Origin: Trametes villosa
Lineage: Eukaryota > Basidiomycota > Agaricomycetes > Polyporales > Polyporaceae
Direction of reading: 5' to 3'
DNA length: 64,000 nt
Assembly (NCBI GenBank): GCA_002964805.2
Contig: PUDQ02000006.1
Span: 91,511-155,510 of the forward strand
A model generated the notes under the pieces. The model saw only the letters and a program-made list of their open reading frames with translations. It was not told the DNA's origin and did no database searches. Below are positions 1 to 10,470 of the stretch, piece by piece (position 1 is the first letter of the stretch; each line of letters starts with the position of its first letter). Both the position numbers and the translations under genes were made by a program.

Positions 1-1344
1 CGCGGGTCTCTTCTCCGTCGACAATTTAGAGCTATTTGGACCTCTCGACATAGGGGAGCATCCTTGCTTGCTAGAGGATTGACGTAACAGAACCCTTCGT
101 GGCTTGCATGCACTCGCCGAGGTGATCATGCAATTGGCCTGAGCTGTCGGGGCACCATGGGCCTACTGTCGATATCGAACAACCCGATGAGGACGGCCGC
201 CAGTAACAAGAGTATATGATGTTTGTAAATGGGTTTTGCCGAGCTCTTGTTGATGAGCTTTGTTTGATCCTCAGAGCTCCCTTGGCGAAGGACGGGGCAG
301 TTCCGGGAGACTAGGCTTCACGCATAGATCAGCACAACGTGGTGGAATATGACACTCACCACGCTAACCATCTTGCGGCTGTTGTTGACGAGGGCCTGGG
401 ACCTCTCCGCAGAGGCGCATGCTCGTGCTTGTTTGGCGGTTCGATGTGGCGTCGCGACCAGCCATTGTGGCGAACAATCTTGTACGCATTTTAATGTGTC
501 CGGGACACAGAGGATCGTAGAAGATTCGTTGAACGATAGAGAAAGCCTCGAAGTTGGTCTTGACGTCGTTTTCGGGTGTGGCTAACCGTTGCCGCCGAGC
601 AAGGGGCGCGCTGGTCAGGTGCCGGTCTTCCGTGTTAAGTGGCGGGGGTAAGTCGTCTTCAGTAGAGGGGGGTTAAGGGATGACGGACAAGGGATGGAAC
701 CGGGAGCGATATGTGTGGGAGGGTGGGCGTACGGGGCTTTATACTCGTGCGCCCAGTTCGTACTCCGCCGCGAGTTTCCGGTCAGCCGCCATTGTGATAT
801 GTTCTAGACGTTCTTCTCGCTGATTGTTCGCCCCTTCTGGTGTCGATCGTGGGACTGAACCACCTTCCAGACGTTGCGGTCGGAATTCTGAGGCTGACCG
901 TCCAGGCGGCGGACCGGAGGGTGCCATCCGCCGCCGACGCCGCATTCCGCTTCCGTATAGAGGTGGCGGACGGAGCATTCGCTGCAATCTACCTGACATA
1001 ACCCGATAAGCTGTCTCTAGTGGACGGAGAACCGACCAGGATGAGATCGGAGGTGAAGAGCGTCGACGCCACAACGGCGGTGGCGGGAGCGCGCCACAAG
1101 CGAACATTGACGCCGACGCGCGACGCGTCGTGCACGTGATGCACCGACTGGCGCTTCTTCAGCGCTCCTGCCGACTTCGCGATCCCGCGAAGCTGAAGCG
1201 GTCGACTCCTTTCTCTCCTCTCGCCGCCATCCCATGCCGCTCTTTGGGCGAACCTACTCACACGGGAGGTAGCAATCCTTGCGACTCTGAAGGCCAAAGG
1301 TCAACGATCATATTACACCGGCACGAAGCGAAAATTCAGCGAAA
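1..1344. other. No supported gene (upstream of RPC34)
   Basis: No open frame on either strand shows a recognisable domain, a credible splice structure or a biased composition. The short frames here overlap on opposite strands and look like chance frames in GC-rich DNA. The last few hundred bases probably hold the promoter and 5' leader of the RPC34 gene. Confidence 0.5.
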
Positions 1345-3244
1345 ATGAGTGGGAGGAAGCTGAACGCGCAGGAGCAGAAGCTGCACCAGGCTGCTCTGGC
1401 TGACTCGAAGAAGGTGCGTCCCCTACATCTTTGAAACGCACCATACATTCTAAAGAAACCATCCTCGTCACAGACACTCACGCAGAAAGAATGCGAGGCT
1501 CTCATCTCAGACCCGTCGGCGCGCACCGCCGCGCTCAACTTCCTGCTCGGCACAGTGAGTGACTATGTGCTATGAAATTTCCCGAAGACTATACATTGTG
1601 GGAATAGGGACTGCTGAAGGCGATGAAAGACGCGAAGGGCGCAGTGTCATTCCGCGCGGTTCAGAAGAAGGAGCTTGATGTGTGAGTACGCCCGTTCGTC
1701 TGTCCGATCCGTCCGTCATTTCTCGGCGAAGTAAGAAGGACATGAGCGGGGAGGAGTCGATGATCCTCAGCTATATCCAAGCAGCGGCGAACGAAGGTAT
1801 GCCCGATTACACGATTTACCGATTTCCCTTGCTAACTCGTCGATGCTCAGGCATCTGGACGAAGCACCTGAAAGCCAAGACTGAGCTGCACCAGACAGTG
1901 ATCGACCGCTGCCTGAAGTCTCTCACTCAGAAAGCTCTCATTAAGGCTGTCAAGTCGGTCAAGGTCTGCACGTCCTATCGGTCGAGCGTATGCGTGAGCT
2001 GAGCATGCCGTCGGTACGAAGTAGTTCCCGACACGCAAAATCTACATGCTCGCGCATCTCGAGCCCTCAGTCGAGATGACCGGTGGACCGTGGTATACGG
2101 ACAACGAACTTGACACCGAGTTCATCAAGCTACTCTGCAGTGCATGCCTGCGGTTCATCCGCGACCGGGTAGGCACCTCTCGCCCGCTCTCCAAGACATT
2201 TGACTCACTATATGCGCTTTCTTACGCAGAGCGCGCCCAAGCAGAAAGGTTCAGACTCCTCCTCAGAGCTTCTCTACCCGATCTCCGCCGCTCCCGCATA
2301 CCCAACTGCCCAGCAGATTATGGCATTCCTTAGCAAGAGTCGGATCACGGAGACACAGCTGAGCGTCGAGCATGTTGAGATGCTCCTGAATGTGCTCGTC
2401 CTCGATGGCGACGTTGAGCGTGTACGCTCCCTCATTTGAGCGCTCCTTCTTCTGAAATGCTCACAATAGCTCGACTTGGTAGGTACCCGCTTTCGGCGCG
2501 GCGATGTGGGACACCTCCGAGGACCGCGCGGAAGATGCGAGCGACGAGGACCGCGAGCGGGCGCGACGGCGCAAGCGCAAGTCGCGCGACGAGGACGACT
2601 CGCCCAAACGCAGACGAAAACGCAGCAAACGTAGCCGCTCCTCGTCCTCGTCCGGCTCGGAGTCCGAGTCAGAGAGCGAGGACGAGAAAGAGAAGCGAAA
2701 ACGCCGCAAGAAGCGCAGTAGCCGCGACGACAGCAGCGCGAGCGAGAGCGAGGACGAGAAGGAGCGGCGGAGGCGCAAGAAGAAACGCTCACGGGAGGGC
2801 AGCGCGGACGAGGGCGAGGACGTCGAGATGGGCGACGCGGAGGAGGCGCGGAAGAGCAAGAGCCGCAGCAAAAGCAAGAGCAAAAGCAGGAAACGGCGCA
2901 AATATGACAGCGACTCCTCCGACTCCTCGTCCGACTCAGACTCGGGCTCGGATTCCGACCGCCGTTCGCGCTCGCGCTCAAAATCCAAATCCAAGACGAA
3001 ATCGAAGGCAAAGCGAGAGCGCTCGTCGTCCCCCGCGCTAGGGCTCGCGCAGGACGACTTCGGGGGCGGGGGCGCATACGTGTACCGCGCGGTGCGGCAG
3101 GAGCGCGTCGCGGGCGGGCTCGCGCAGACGCCGTGTGTGCGCTGCCCGACGGCGGACTTCTGTAAGCCGGGTGGGCCGGTGAACCCCCAGGAGTGCACGT
3201 ACTATGGGACCTGGCTGGTCGCGGCGGACGTTGCGAAGGGATAG
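1345..3244 (+). CDS. RPC34: RNA polymerase III subunit RPC34 (RPC6) with RS/KE-rich insertion
   Basis: Subunit of the Pol III RPC82-RPC34-RPC31 subcomplex, which acts in promoter opening and TFIIIB contact in the nucleus. About seven exons are joined by short introns. They encode an N-terminal winged helix, then a second one (GIWTKHLKAKT, then LTQKALIKAVKSVK), the family block 'YMLAHLEPS...TGGPWYTDNELD', and a third helical segment (ITETQLSVEHVEMLL). The C-terminus has the RPC34 iron-sulfur cysteine pattern C-x2-C-x5-C-x10-C (CVRCPTADFC, then C before TYYGTWL) at about 3130-3210. The odd part is a highly charged stretch of about 180 residues (2504-3040), rich in KR, SE, DSD and KSKSRS repeats, between the last winged helix and the Fe-S motif. 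Yeast and human RPC34 have only a short linker there. The start ATG lies in 'gaaaATGag'. The family call is firm; exact exon ends are by eye. Confidence 0.9.
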
Positions 3245-3700
3245 GCAGGGGGCGCTAGGGGTGCAGAGTGGAAGGGCATAGGGAATCGGGGTGTAACGCT
3301 GAGTAGGTATGAGAAGGTATGAAATGTGACGATGTACGCTCGTTTGCGGAAGAACAACTTTCGGAGCACCGTTGTCGGAGGCCAGATTTTGCAGCTGTGA
3401 TGCTCATCGGCGTCTTCGTCTTTCGCTCTCCTCTTGGGGGCGGGCCCCGGTTTCTGTACCGCTCTCGGTGCAGCTTCTGCGGACGACACACTTGCACGCA
3501 GGACAGACCATCAACTTCGTCCCAAACCAGGCATGAGTGTATGAAGATGCATTTTATTGCGAAAGTGAGTACAGTATAGCGTAGTTTGTCCGAATGTCCG
3601 GGTACTAGTAATACATGCAGGGGTATCCAATGATCCAGGTGATATACAGCGAAGTTTGCAAAGCACAACAGCACAACATTAGTAGCCATACTTTTCAGGC
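3245..3700. other. Convergent 3' intergenic region
   Basis: Lies between the ends of RPC34 (+) and the Mug190-like gene (-). It probably holds both 3' untranslated regions. No coding signal was seen. Confidence 0.45.
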
Positions 3701-6700
3701 TCACACCTCGGTCTCGACGTCCGGCCCCCGCGCCTTCATCTTGAAGCGCTCCTTGATCGCATGCGCGCCCTCTTCGACGTTGTCCTTGAGCCATTCCGCC
3801 GTGCGCGCGGGCTTGGCCTGCATGATGCCGCGGTGGTCGCGATGCAGCTCCTTCTCGTGCTCGCGCCACTCCTTGATCTTGCCGACGACGCCGGGCTTCT
3901 TCTTCCCGCTGTCCGCGTCGCTGGACTCTCCGTTCTCGTCCTCCTCGTCCTTGTGAGGCTCAGGGTCCGCCTCCGACTCGACCTCTGTCTCGTCCGCAGA
4001 CACCGTTGTGTTCGTGCAATGCTGCTCCTCGTCCGGCCCCGCGTTCCGCTCGCCACCACCCTGCGCATTCACCGGCCCGTCCGTCATCGTCTCGTCCGTC
4101 TTCTCCGGCCCCTGCGCCCGCCCGTCCCGCGCCTCCGTCTCGTGGCTCTCGTGCGCCTGGTGGTCGTCGGGCACCTGCGTCGCGAGCTCGCCAATCGAGT
4201 CGCGGAAGCCCGCCGCGCGCTGGCGGTCGTACTCGTCCCACGCCGCGCGCTTCTTCGCGCCCGCGCCGCCCAGCAGCTCCTGGTGCTTCTCCGAGATCCC
4301 AGGCCAGAACGCGAGCTCGAGCGTGACGGTGCCGACGCGCTCGACGCGTTCGCGGTCGCTGTCCCAGTACGCGAGGTCGCCGGAGGGGGGTATGTAGTTG
4401 AGCTTCAGGCGCGAGTAGTCGCCGTCCTTGGCGCGCCAGAGCGCGGTCTCCACCGGGCCCTCTGCGCGGTCGACGAGGTCGCGCAGCCAGAGCACGGCGA
4501 GCGCTTTGCGGCCGGAGCTCTTGAACCCGGACTTGTCGCGGAAGGAGATGAGGAGCGCCGTGGCGTAGCGTTGTCGGACGGCGAGCTTGGTCGCGCCGTC
4601 GTTCGCCCATACGATTGAGTCGCCGCGCCGCTCGGCGGCCTTGCGCGATACCTTCTCGACGGCCTCTGTGGTAGTCGTCTTCATGCGGATCTCGCACTTG
4701 GCCAGGTCACTTAGGTCGGACTGCACCGATACGTCGCGGACCTCGAGCGTGCCCGTGTCGAAGCCAAGCAGGTTGGGCGGCAGCTTCGCCTCGACGGGCC
4801 GGAAGAGCAGCGAGATGCGGATACGACCAGTGCCGAGGCCCTTCTCTAGCGAGTAGCACCGGGTGACTTCAGAGGCGTTCACAAAGACTTCGGATAGCTG
4901 TATAGGGAGTGAGCATCGGACAAGACCTGTCTGTGGGAATGCACCAACCTTCATAAAGACAGTCCCGAGCACGGCATCGTTTTCCCGCATGCGCGAGTCC
5001 TTGACGGTCACCGTAACGTGCGCCTTCCGCCAGTCGCGCACGAAGCGCTCCGTGCCCGCATTGAACATCGGCGAGCTCGTGATCGGCTTTACCCGCGTTT
5101 CGTACACCAGCTCGTCGTTCAAAGATCTGCAACGCAACTCGAAATCAGCAACCACCCAACACCGCAAACAAAAACGCGCGCATACATCGTGCAGTACGAC
5201 GACGGCAGGCCCTCGCCCTCCTCTGCGGTCTCCTCGCCGTCGTCCTGGCCCTTCTCGCCCTCGCGCCTCTTCAGCCCCTTGCGCTCCTTCCCGACCGTCT
5301 TCACCGCGAGGTCGCGGATCTCGTGCACCTGCACGCTCACGAGCCCGCTCGGCCACGCCGGGTCCGGCGCGGTCACGAGCACGGCCGCCTCGAGGTCGTT
5401 CAGCGCCACCGCGCGCGCGTCCTTGAACTCCGGGCGCTCGCGCAGGTCGTCCGGGATGCTCGGGTCCGAGCCGTCCGTGGTGAGGTCCTTGTTTGGCGGG
5501 AGCTTGCCGTAGTAGCCGACGGTGTACTCGAGCGAGCCGGGCCGGTCTTGCGAGTCCGGGCTGGAGAGGGGCGAGACACGGCGGGTGGGCTTGCCGCGCT
5601 CGCGGATGAGGTCCACGACGTCGATCTCGACGAAACCCATCATGTCGTCCTACATGAATGGATGAGTACTGAATGTATCAATGAGCAAGAGCCCGCACTT
5701 ACGACACTCATACGGTCAGAATCCCAGAGCTGGAAGCTGAGCTTCTCCCTCAGCTTGACCGTGTTCACGTCCACGAGCAAGACCGCAGACTCCTCAAACA
5801 CCGGGTTGCAGTCGTTCTTGATGATCCGCGTCGAGTAGAGCGGCTTCTCCAGCCGCGAGAATGTGAGCGTCACGTACGGATCTGCTGAAGACGTCCCGGG
5901 GGCCTGGTCAGGAAATGTGCAGACTCTGCGTGAAGGTGCGACACGTACCCGAGCTGCCTGTGGTGTCCATCTTCTTGATGCCAGTGGCACGGTGGATATG
6001 CACGACGAGCACGCCGATGGCCTCCGTGTCCTTCTTAATATCGTCGCCGCTAATCAGGCGCTGCAGGTCGAGGGTCATGCTCTTCGGTGCGACGTACTCC
6101 GCCGCCGCCGTGTCGAGGGCGCTGGAGATGAAGCCGGAGATGAACGGGAGGTCCATCACGTTCGGCAGCGCTCTACTGAGGGGCGTGGCGGAGATGGTGA
6201 TGCGCGGGAGGCCCATGAGCGACACCAAGGTAGTCTTGACGCTGCATATATGCATCAGTCTCGTTAGGACAGGCGCATACATCGAGGTAGAACTCACAAG
6301 GGTGGGTCAGGGATGAGCTGGAGCCTCGCACGGGCAGTCCCCACGACGCCGGTCACCTCGACCCAGACCGCTACAGCGCATGATCAGTGTTCTGAATGCC
6401 ACTATAACTTGGCGGGATCACTTACGAACGCGGAGACCAAACACGCCTTTCAGGCCGAGGAAAAACTCCACTAGCAGGCTGCACACGAAAATGTTAGCAT
6501 GCACCGCATCGCATGGCGTATGATGACATACTGTACGTTCCGCGCCTTGCTCTCCGCTGTCTTGTCGCTTGGGAGCCCCTCGTACGCGAAGGACACCTCG
6601 AGGTTCACATGGTCGCCGTCGAGCGCATCGCGATCGTCCGGGCTCACCGTTTCGGCATTGATGCCCATTGCTGCCAGAGTATCCTGGGTGTCTCCGGGGT

Positions 6701-7936
6701 TGCCGTTGTCGCGCGTCCATGCGTCCGGGAGCGAGCGTATCGAGGTGATGCGACCTGCGTTCGAGCCTAAACCCATGTCCGCGACACGTACGGAGTGCTG
6801 CAGACCACCATGTGAGTGGGCAGGCATAAGATGTGGATATATGCGGGCGCACGATGAACGTTGGGACAGACGCTTGCATGATGTCCTCGAGCATGTCGAT
6901 GAGCGAAGTAAAGAGGTCGGTGTTCATGATCGGCCAGAGACCGCGCACGAGCGCGTTCGCCCACTCCGCACTTTCGCGCGTCCGCTCTTCGTCTGTCACC
7001 TTGCCGTCGCCGTCGACGTCCGAGCCAGCAGCCAGACCGCGCATCCGTTCTGCGTGCCACATCCGCTGCTCGAAGTCGGCCTCGGACGCCTTGTTCATCC
7101 GGAAGAAGAGGGAGTAGCTGAGGAATGCCGGTGGTACCGCGCAGAGAGCGCGTGCGATGAAGGAGGAGAACAAGGTCGAGAGAAGGAAGGCGGCGACGAA
7201 TGCGGCCGTTATGTAGGTGATGCTGGTGTTGGTAATGCCGAGGACCTTGTCCCGGTGTGCCCGCCAGTCTGTGAGTGTCTGTTAGTCACTGGTCGTCTGA
7301 CAACTCCAAAATGCAGTAGAAATAGGTGAGGCTCGCGGGGACACCACCGGGATGGGTTCTTCCGCGGCGCCGTTTCGCAGGCACGCTCGTCTGTACACCT
7401 GCTATCGACCCCCGCCGCCTGCAGGTGCGTGCGCGGAGTTACATTTCATAACCCTTCGCGCGGGGTAGAGCATCGGGCCCGACACCACCGTCCGCAGCGC
7501 GACTCGCAGGACTCCAGCCACGGCGTCGATGCGACGCCCGCCACAGGGTCCTTCCCGACCTTATCGCTCCCTGCGCCCACCCTCTCCGCCCTCGCGGGCT
7601 ACGTAGCGGGGGTTAAAAGCAGGAGCACTCACCAGGAGGAGGGAATTCGTGATGGAGGACGTTCTCTCCCTTGGGACGAACGTCCGGATCCTCGTCCGCG
7701 TTGCGGATATCGAGTTCCTCGCCAGTCGTGGGGTCCGTAACGCGCATGACATGGCCCTTCGCGAGCCTGCGCGCCGTCTTCTCCGTCTGCTTCTCCTCGT
7801 GGCGGACGCTCTGGTCCTGCAGTTGCTGCGCCTTCGCCTCGGCCGCCTTTTGTGGGTTGACGAGCGAGGTGAGCTTCGTCGCGATGCTGGGTACCGGGTT
7901 CTTGCCCGAGTACGGTTCTGCGAGCTTGTGTGCCAT
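3701..7936 (-). CDS. mug190: Mug190-like C2/SMP-domain lipid-transfer protein
   Basis: A multi-exon gene for a protein of roughly 1,100-1,200 residues, similar in layout to S. pombe Mug190 and tricalbin/extended synaptotagmins. These tether the ER to the plasma membrane and move lipids. In order: a charged cytosolic N-terminus (MAHKLAEPYSGKNP); a small exon at about 7446-7560; a hydrophobic hairpin at about 7130-7270 (ITYITAAFVAAFLLSTLF); an SMP-like domain (SAEWANALVRGLWPIMN to TLDLQRLISG, about 6050-6980); a first C2 domain (GVLVVHIHRATGI, DPYVTLTFSR, NPVFEE) at about 5650-6050; a second C2-like region (VSVQVHEIRDLA) at about 5100-5340; a further family-conserved region (4300-5100); and an acidic tail ending KEWREHEKELHRDHRG, rich in E/D. 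The 7446-7560 exon was placed because both of its splice phases join in frame and remove an apparent 350-nt intron. The ATG at 7934-7936 is preferred over upstream frame. The family is recognised; lipid transport is inferred from the domain set. Confidence 0.82.
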
Positions 7937-8475
7937 GACGGCGAGGGTGTAGTAGGATGTATTCACGCCCTCGAGGGTGGAGGTGAGGGTATATATGTCG
8001 GATTTCCCCGCGCGTTTACCGCACATAGTGTCATAGTGGAGTTCGGCTGATCAGACGAAGCTGGAGTGATGGAGAAACGCCTCGCCCAGTTCCCATGTGT
8101 CGCCATGGGAAAGCAGCGAGCACAACGCGTAACTCCAAGAGCTCGTAGGCCATGTCGTCTCATCTTGTGGTGGTGGAAAGAAGAGGAATAAGAAATGGTC
8201 GGAGTCTCTGAAGGATCGCAGCATGTTGCATGACGCACAGAGAAATTGATAAGCGCTCAAATTGACTTTTCCGGCTTTCTCGGAGTGGGTACTAAGCTCG
8301 CGTGGCAATGGGCGCTTAGTGCTGTCGCCGCCTTTCGCCTCCTTCCGAGTCCGTGGCGGGATCTTTCAAACGAACTAAATGTTGAGTTGGTCTGACCTTT
8401 CTTATATCTTCCGTGGCTCAAGACGCTAGTATCGGGGTGTAGACTACCTCCATCGCAGGACTCGATATCGTTAGG
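7937..8475. other. Divergent promoter region
   Basis: Lies between the divergent Mug190-like gene and the acidic hypothetical gene. No coding exon or clear TATA box was recognised. Both 5' leaders are presumably here. Confidence 0.4.
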
Positions 8476-9264
8476 ATGCCCGAAACCAGCGATACTAAAC
8501 CAGCCCCATCCACCACCGATGTCCTGCGCGCCCATAACATCCCTTACACCTACTGGTACGAATACGCACTACGCCACCACGGCTCGAAGACCGTACTGTC
8601 GCTTCTCTACCTGCTCGTCGACTCAGTCACCGACGCTCGGACGTGCCTACAATCCGCCGGGTGGACTCCGGGCAACGTCCCGATGTACTCGCCGCAATAC
8701 TACGACCCCGCTACCGACGAGCAGGCCGTTCTCGAATACCCAGGAGTTGAAGAATCCACCGTGGTGCTCATCTCCGCCCGGACATGGGTGGGAATCACGC
8801 CTTCAGCCGCGCCCGCGGACACGGCGCACTACCCCACCCTGCTCGAGCTGTACACCGCGCTCGCACAGCGCACGCTCGACACCGACAACGCCGAGCACCG
8901 GTCGTACATCAACATCCAGCTCGGCTACCTCTACATGGACTGCCCCGCGCTCGCCACCCCCGAGTTTCTCGCGCAGCTGCCCGTGGACATCCAGCAGCTC
9001 CACCTCGACTTCCTCTCGAACGACATGCGCATGGGAACCGACGCGACGGTCGCGCACGAGCGCGATATCCGGGAGCGCGCGCGCAAGGGCGAGTGGAAGC
9101 TTATGCCGCAGGGGTCGGTGGCGGTTGGCGGGACCCGGGTGGACCACGAGCTGGAGGCGAAGTGGGCTGCGGAGATCGAGGCGCGGGCTCGTGCGCTTTA
9201 TGCGGATGCAGAGGAGGAGGACGGCGAAGGCGAAGACGAGGACAGCGACAAGGACGGCCTCTAA
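8476..9264 (+). CDS. Hypothetical protein, 262 aa, acidic C-terminus
   Basis: An intronless frame of 262 codons starting with MPETSDTKPAPS. The body looks like a real globular protein: aromatic-rich helices (IPYTYWYEYALRHHG, LLYLLVDSVTDAR), a block 'NIQLGYLYMDCPALATPEFL', then a charged region (ERDIRERARKGEWKLMPQG) and an acidic end (EEEDGEGEDEDSDKDGL). No signal peptide or membrane segment is visible. I do not recognise a named domain and assign no function. The ATG is the first in the frame and follows a region with no competing start. Confidence 0.75.
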   Translation: MPETSDTKPAPSTTDVLRAHNIPYTYWYEYALRHHGSKTVLSLLYLLVDSVTDARTCLQSAGWTPGNVPMYSPQYYDPATDEQAVLEYPGVEESTVVLISARTWVGITPSAAPADTAHYPTLLELYTALAQRTLDTDNAEHRSYINIQLGYLYMDCPALATPEFLAQLPVDIQQLHLDFLSNDMRMGTDATVAHERDIRERARKGEWKLMPQGSVAVGGTRVDHELEAKWAAEIEARARALYADAEEEDGEGEDEDSDKDGL

Positions 9265-9822
9265 CAGTCTCTGCTTTAGGACGCCAGCACCCATGGAGAA
9301 ATACCCCCAGGTAAAGGGCCCCCTGGTAGACTCAGGTACATTTGCGCGAACTCATGATCAAAATCCGGATCTGGATGTACAGACTCAGAGGAACTGTAGG
9401 ATTACGCGCTACGGGGCTACAGGAGACGGTATCGTATTTTTTGAGGAATATCTATGCCAGTATGAGCGAGTACTGGGTACGAGTAGGCGTTCTTGCCCTT
9501 CCACGCCCGCATTTCTTTCTTTGTGCACGCTCCTGTGTCGGCATTTTGTGAGATTATGCACGATGCATGGGGCAGGAAGGGGTTCCCGTTGGCTGAATCA
9601 TAGCAGTGAAAATCTCACGTTCGATGCAAACCATACATAACTCGGTTCAGTCTGCGATATATTCATACAAGGGAGGAAGGGAAGCGATGGAAATACTAAA
9701 GCATATTTCCAGGAGGGCGAGAGTCACACTTCATTGCGTGGATATCATCGGAGGGTACACGCTGTTGAGGAACGTCCGGTGTCGGCGGTGCGATTTGACC
9801 CATCACTGCTGGGGCCAGCCGG
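9265..9822. other. Convergent 3' region, no gene seen
   Basis: Lies between the 3' ends of the acidic hypothetical gene (+) and the nucleotidyltransferase-like gene (-). Nothing coding was recognised. Confidence 0.45.
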
Positions 9823-10470
9823 CTAAACACGAATCATCAATATCGACAACACGCCAGAGGAAAGTGCCCCGCGGGGGGACTCACTGCTTGCATTGTAGCC
9901 CGCCGCGACCCAGAGCGCCAGCGCCACAATCTGGTTGTTCACGGCGTACTGAACAAACGCATCGTTCGCGTTCGGCACATCCGCCGCGCGGACGCGGATC
10001 TTGTTGTGCGCGAGGTACTGGAGGAGGAAGGCGATGTCCACCGCGTCCGTGCGCTTCTTCGCCTCGCTCGCGCGTCCCAAGAACGAGCCGCACTTCGCGT
10101 TGAGCAGCAGCACGGGGTGCAGCACGCGCACGCCGTCGACGGTCAGCGTGGGCGTCGCGCCGTCGAACGCGCCCTTGAAGAGGCCCGGGGGCGTGAGGAT
10201 CTCGACCTCGGCATGCGTCGCGCTGTGCGTCGTGTGCTTCGTGCGCGGGTCGATCGTGAACTTGCCCGCGGCCTTCAACAGGCTGCGCGAGTTGGGCGTG
10301 GAATTCTGTGGGACGACGATGTCGATGTCCTCCGTGAGCCGGGGCGAGCCGAGCATGAGGCAGGCCGCGCCGCCGACCACGGCGTAGGGGATGTTGCCGC
10401 CGCCGACGGCCGCGGCGACGTCCTTTGCGGCGGCGCGGATCTGGGAGGGGTTGATGGTGGTGTGGGACAT
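9823..10470 (-). CDS. Nucleotidyltransferase-fold protein
   Basis: A frame of 215 codons starting MSHTTINPSQIRAAA. The stretch IPYAVVGGAACLMLGS followed by TEDIDIVV matches the GG...D-x-D signature of the minimal nucleotidyltransferase fold. EVEILTPP may carry the third acidic residue. A basic 'R..KRTDAVDIAFLLQYL' segment follows, as in MNT/AbiEii-like transferases that read 'K..D..D...L'. The substrate is unknown. The leader seems to contain a short intron (about 10513-10573, GTGAGT...AACAG on the minus strand) upstream of the ATG. A GTGAGT near 9882 could start another intron, so the last 20 or so residues (SSESPRGALSSG) may be intronic. Confidence 0.68.
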   Translation of the reverse strand: MSHTTINPSQIRAAAKDVAAAVGGGNIPYAVVGGAACLMLGSPRLTEDIDIVVPQNSTPNSRSLLKAAGKFTIDPRTKHTTHSATHAEVEILTPPGLFKGAFDGATPTLTVDGVRVLHPVLLLNAKCGSFLGRASEAKKRTDAVDIAFLLQYLAHNKIRVRAADVPNANDAFVQYAVNNQIVALALWVAAGYNASSESPRGALSSGVLSILMIRV

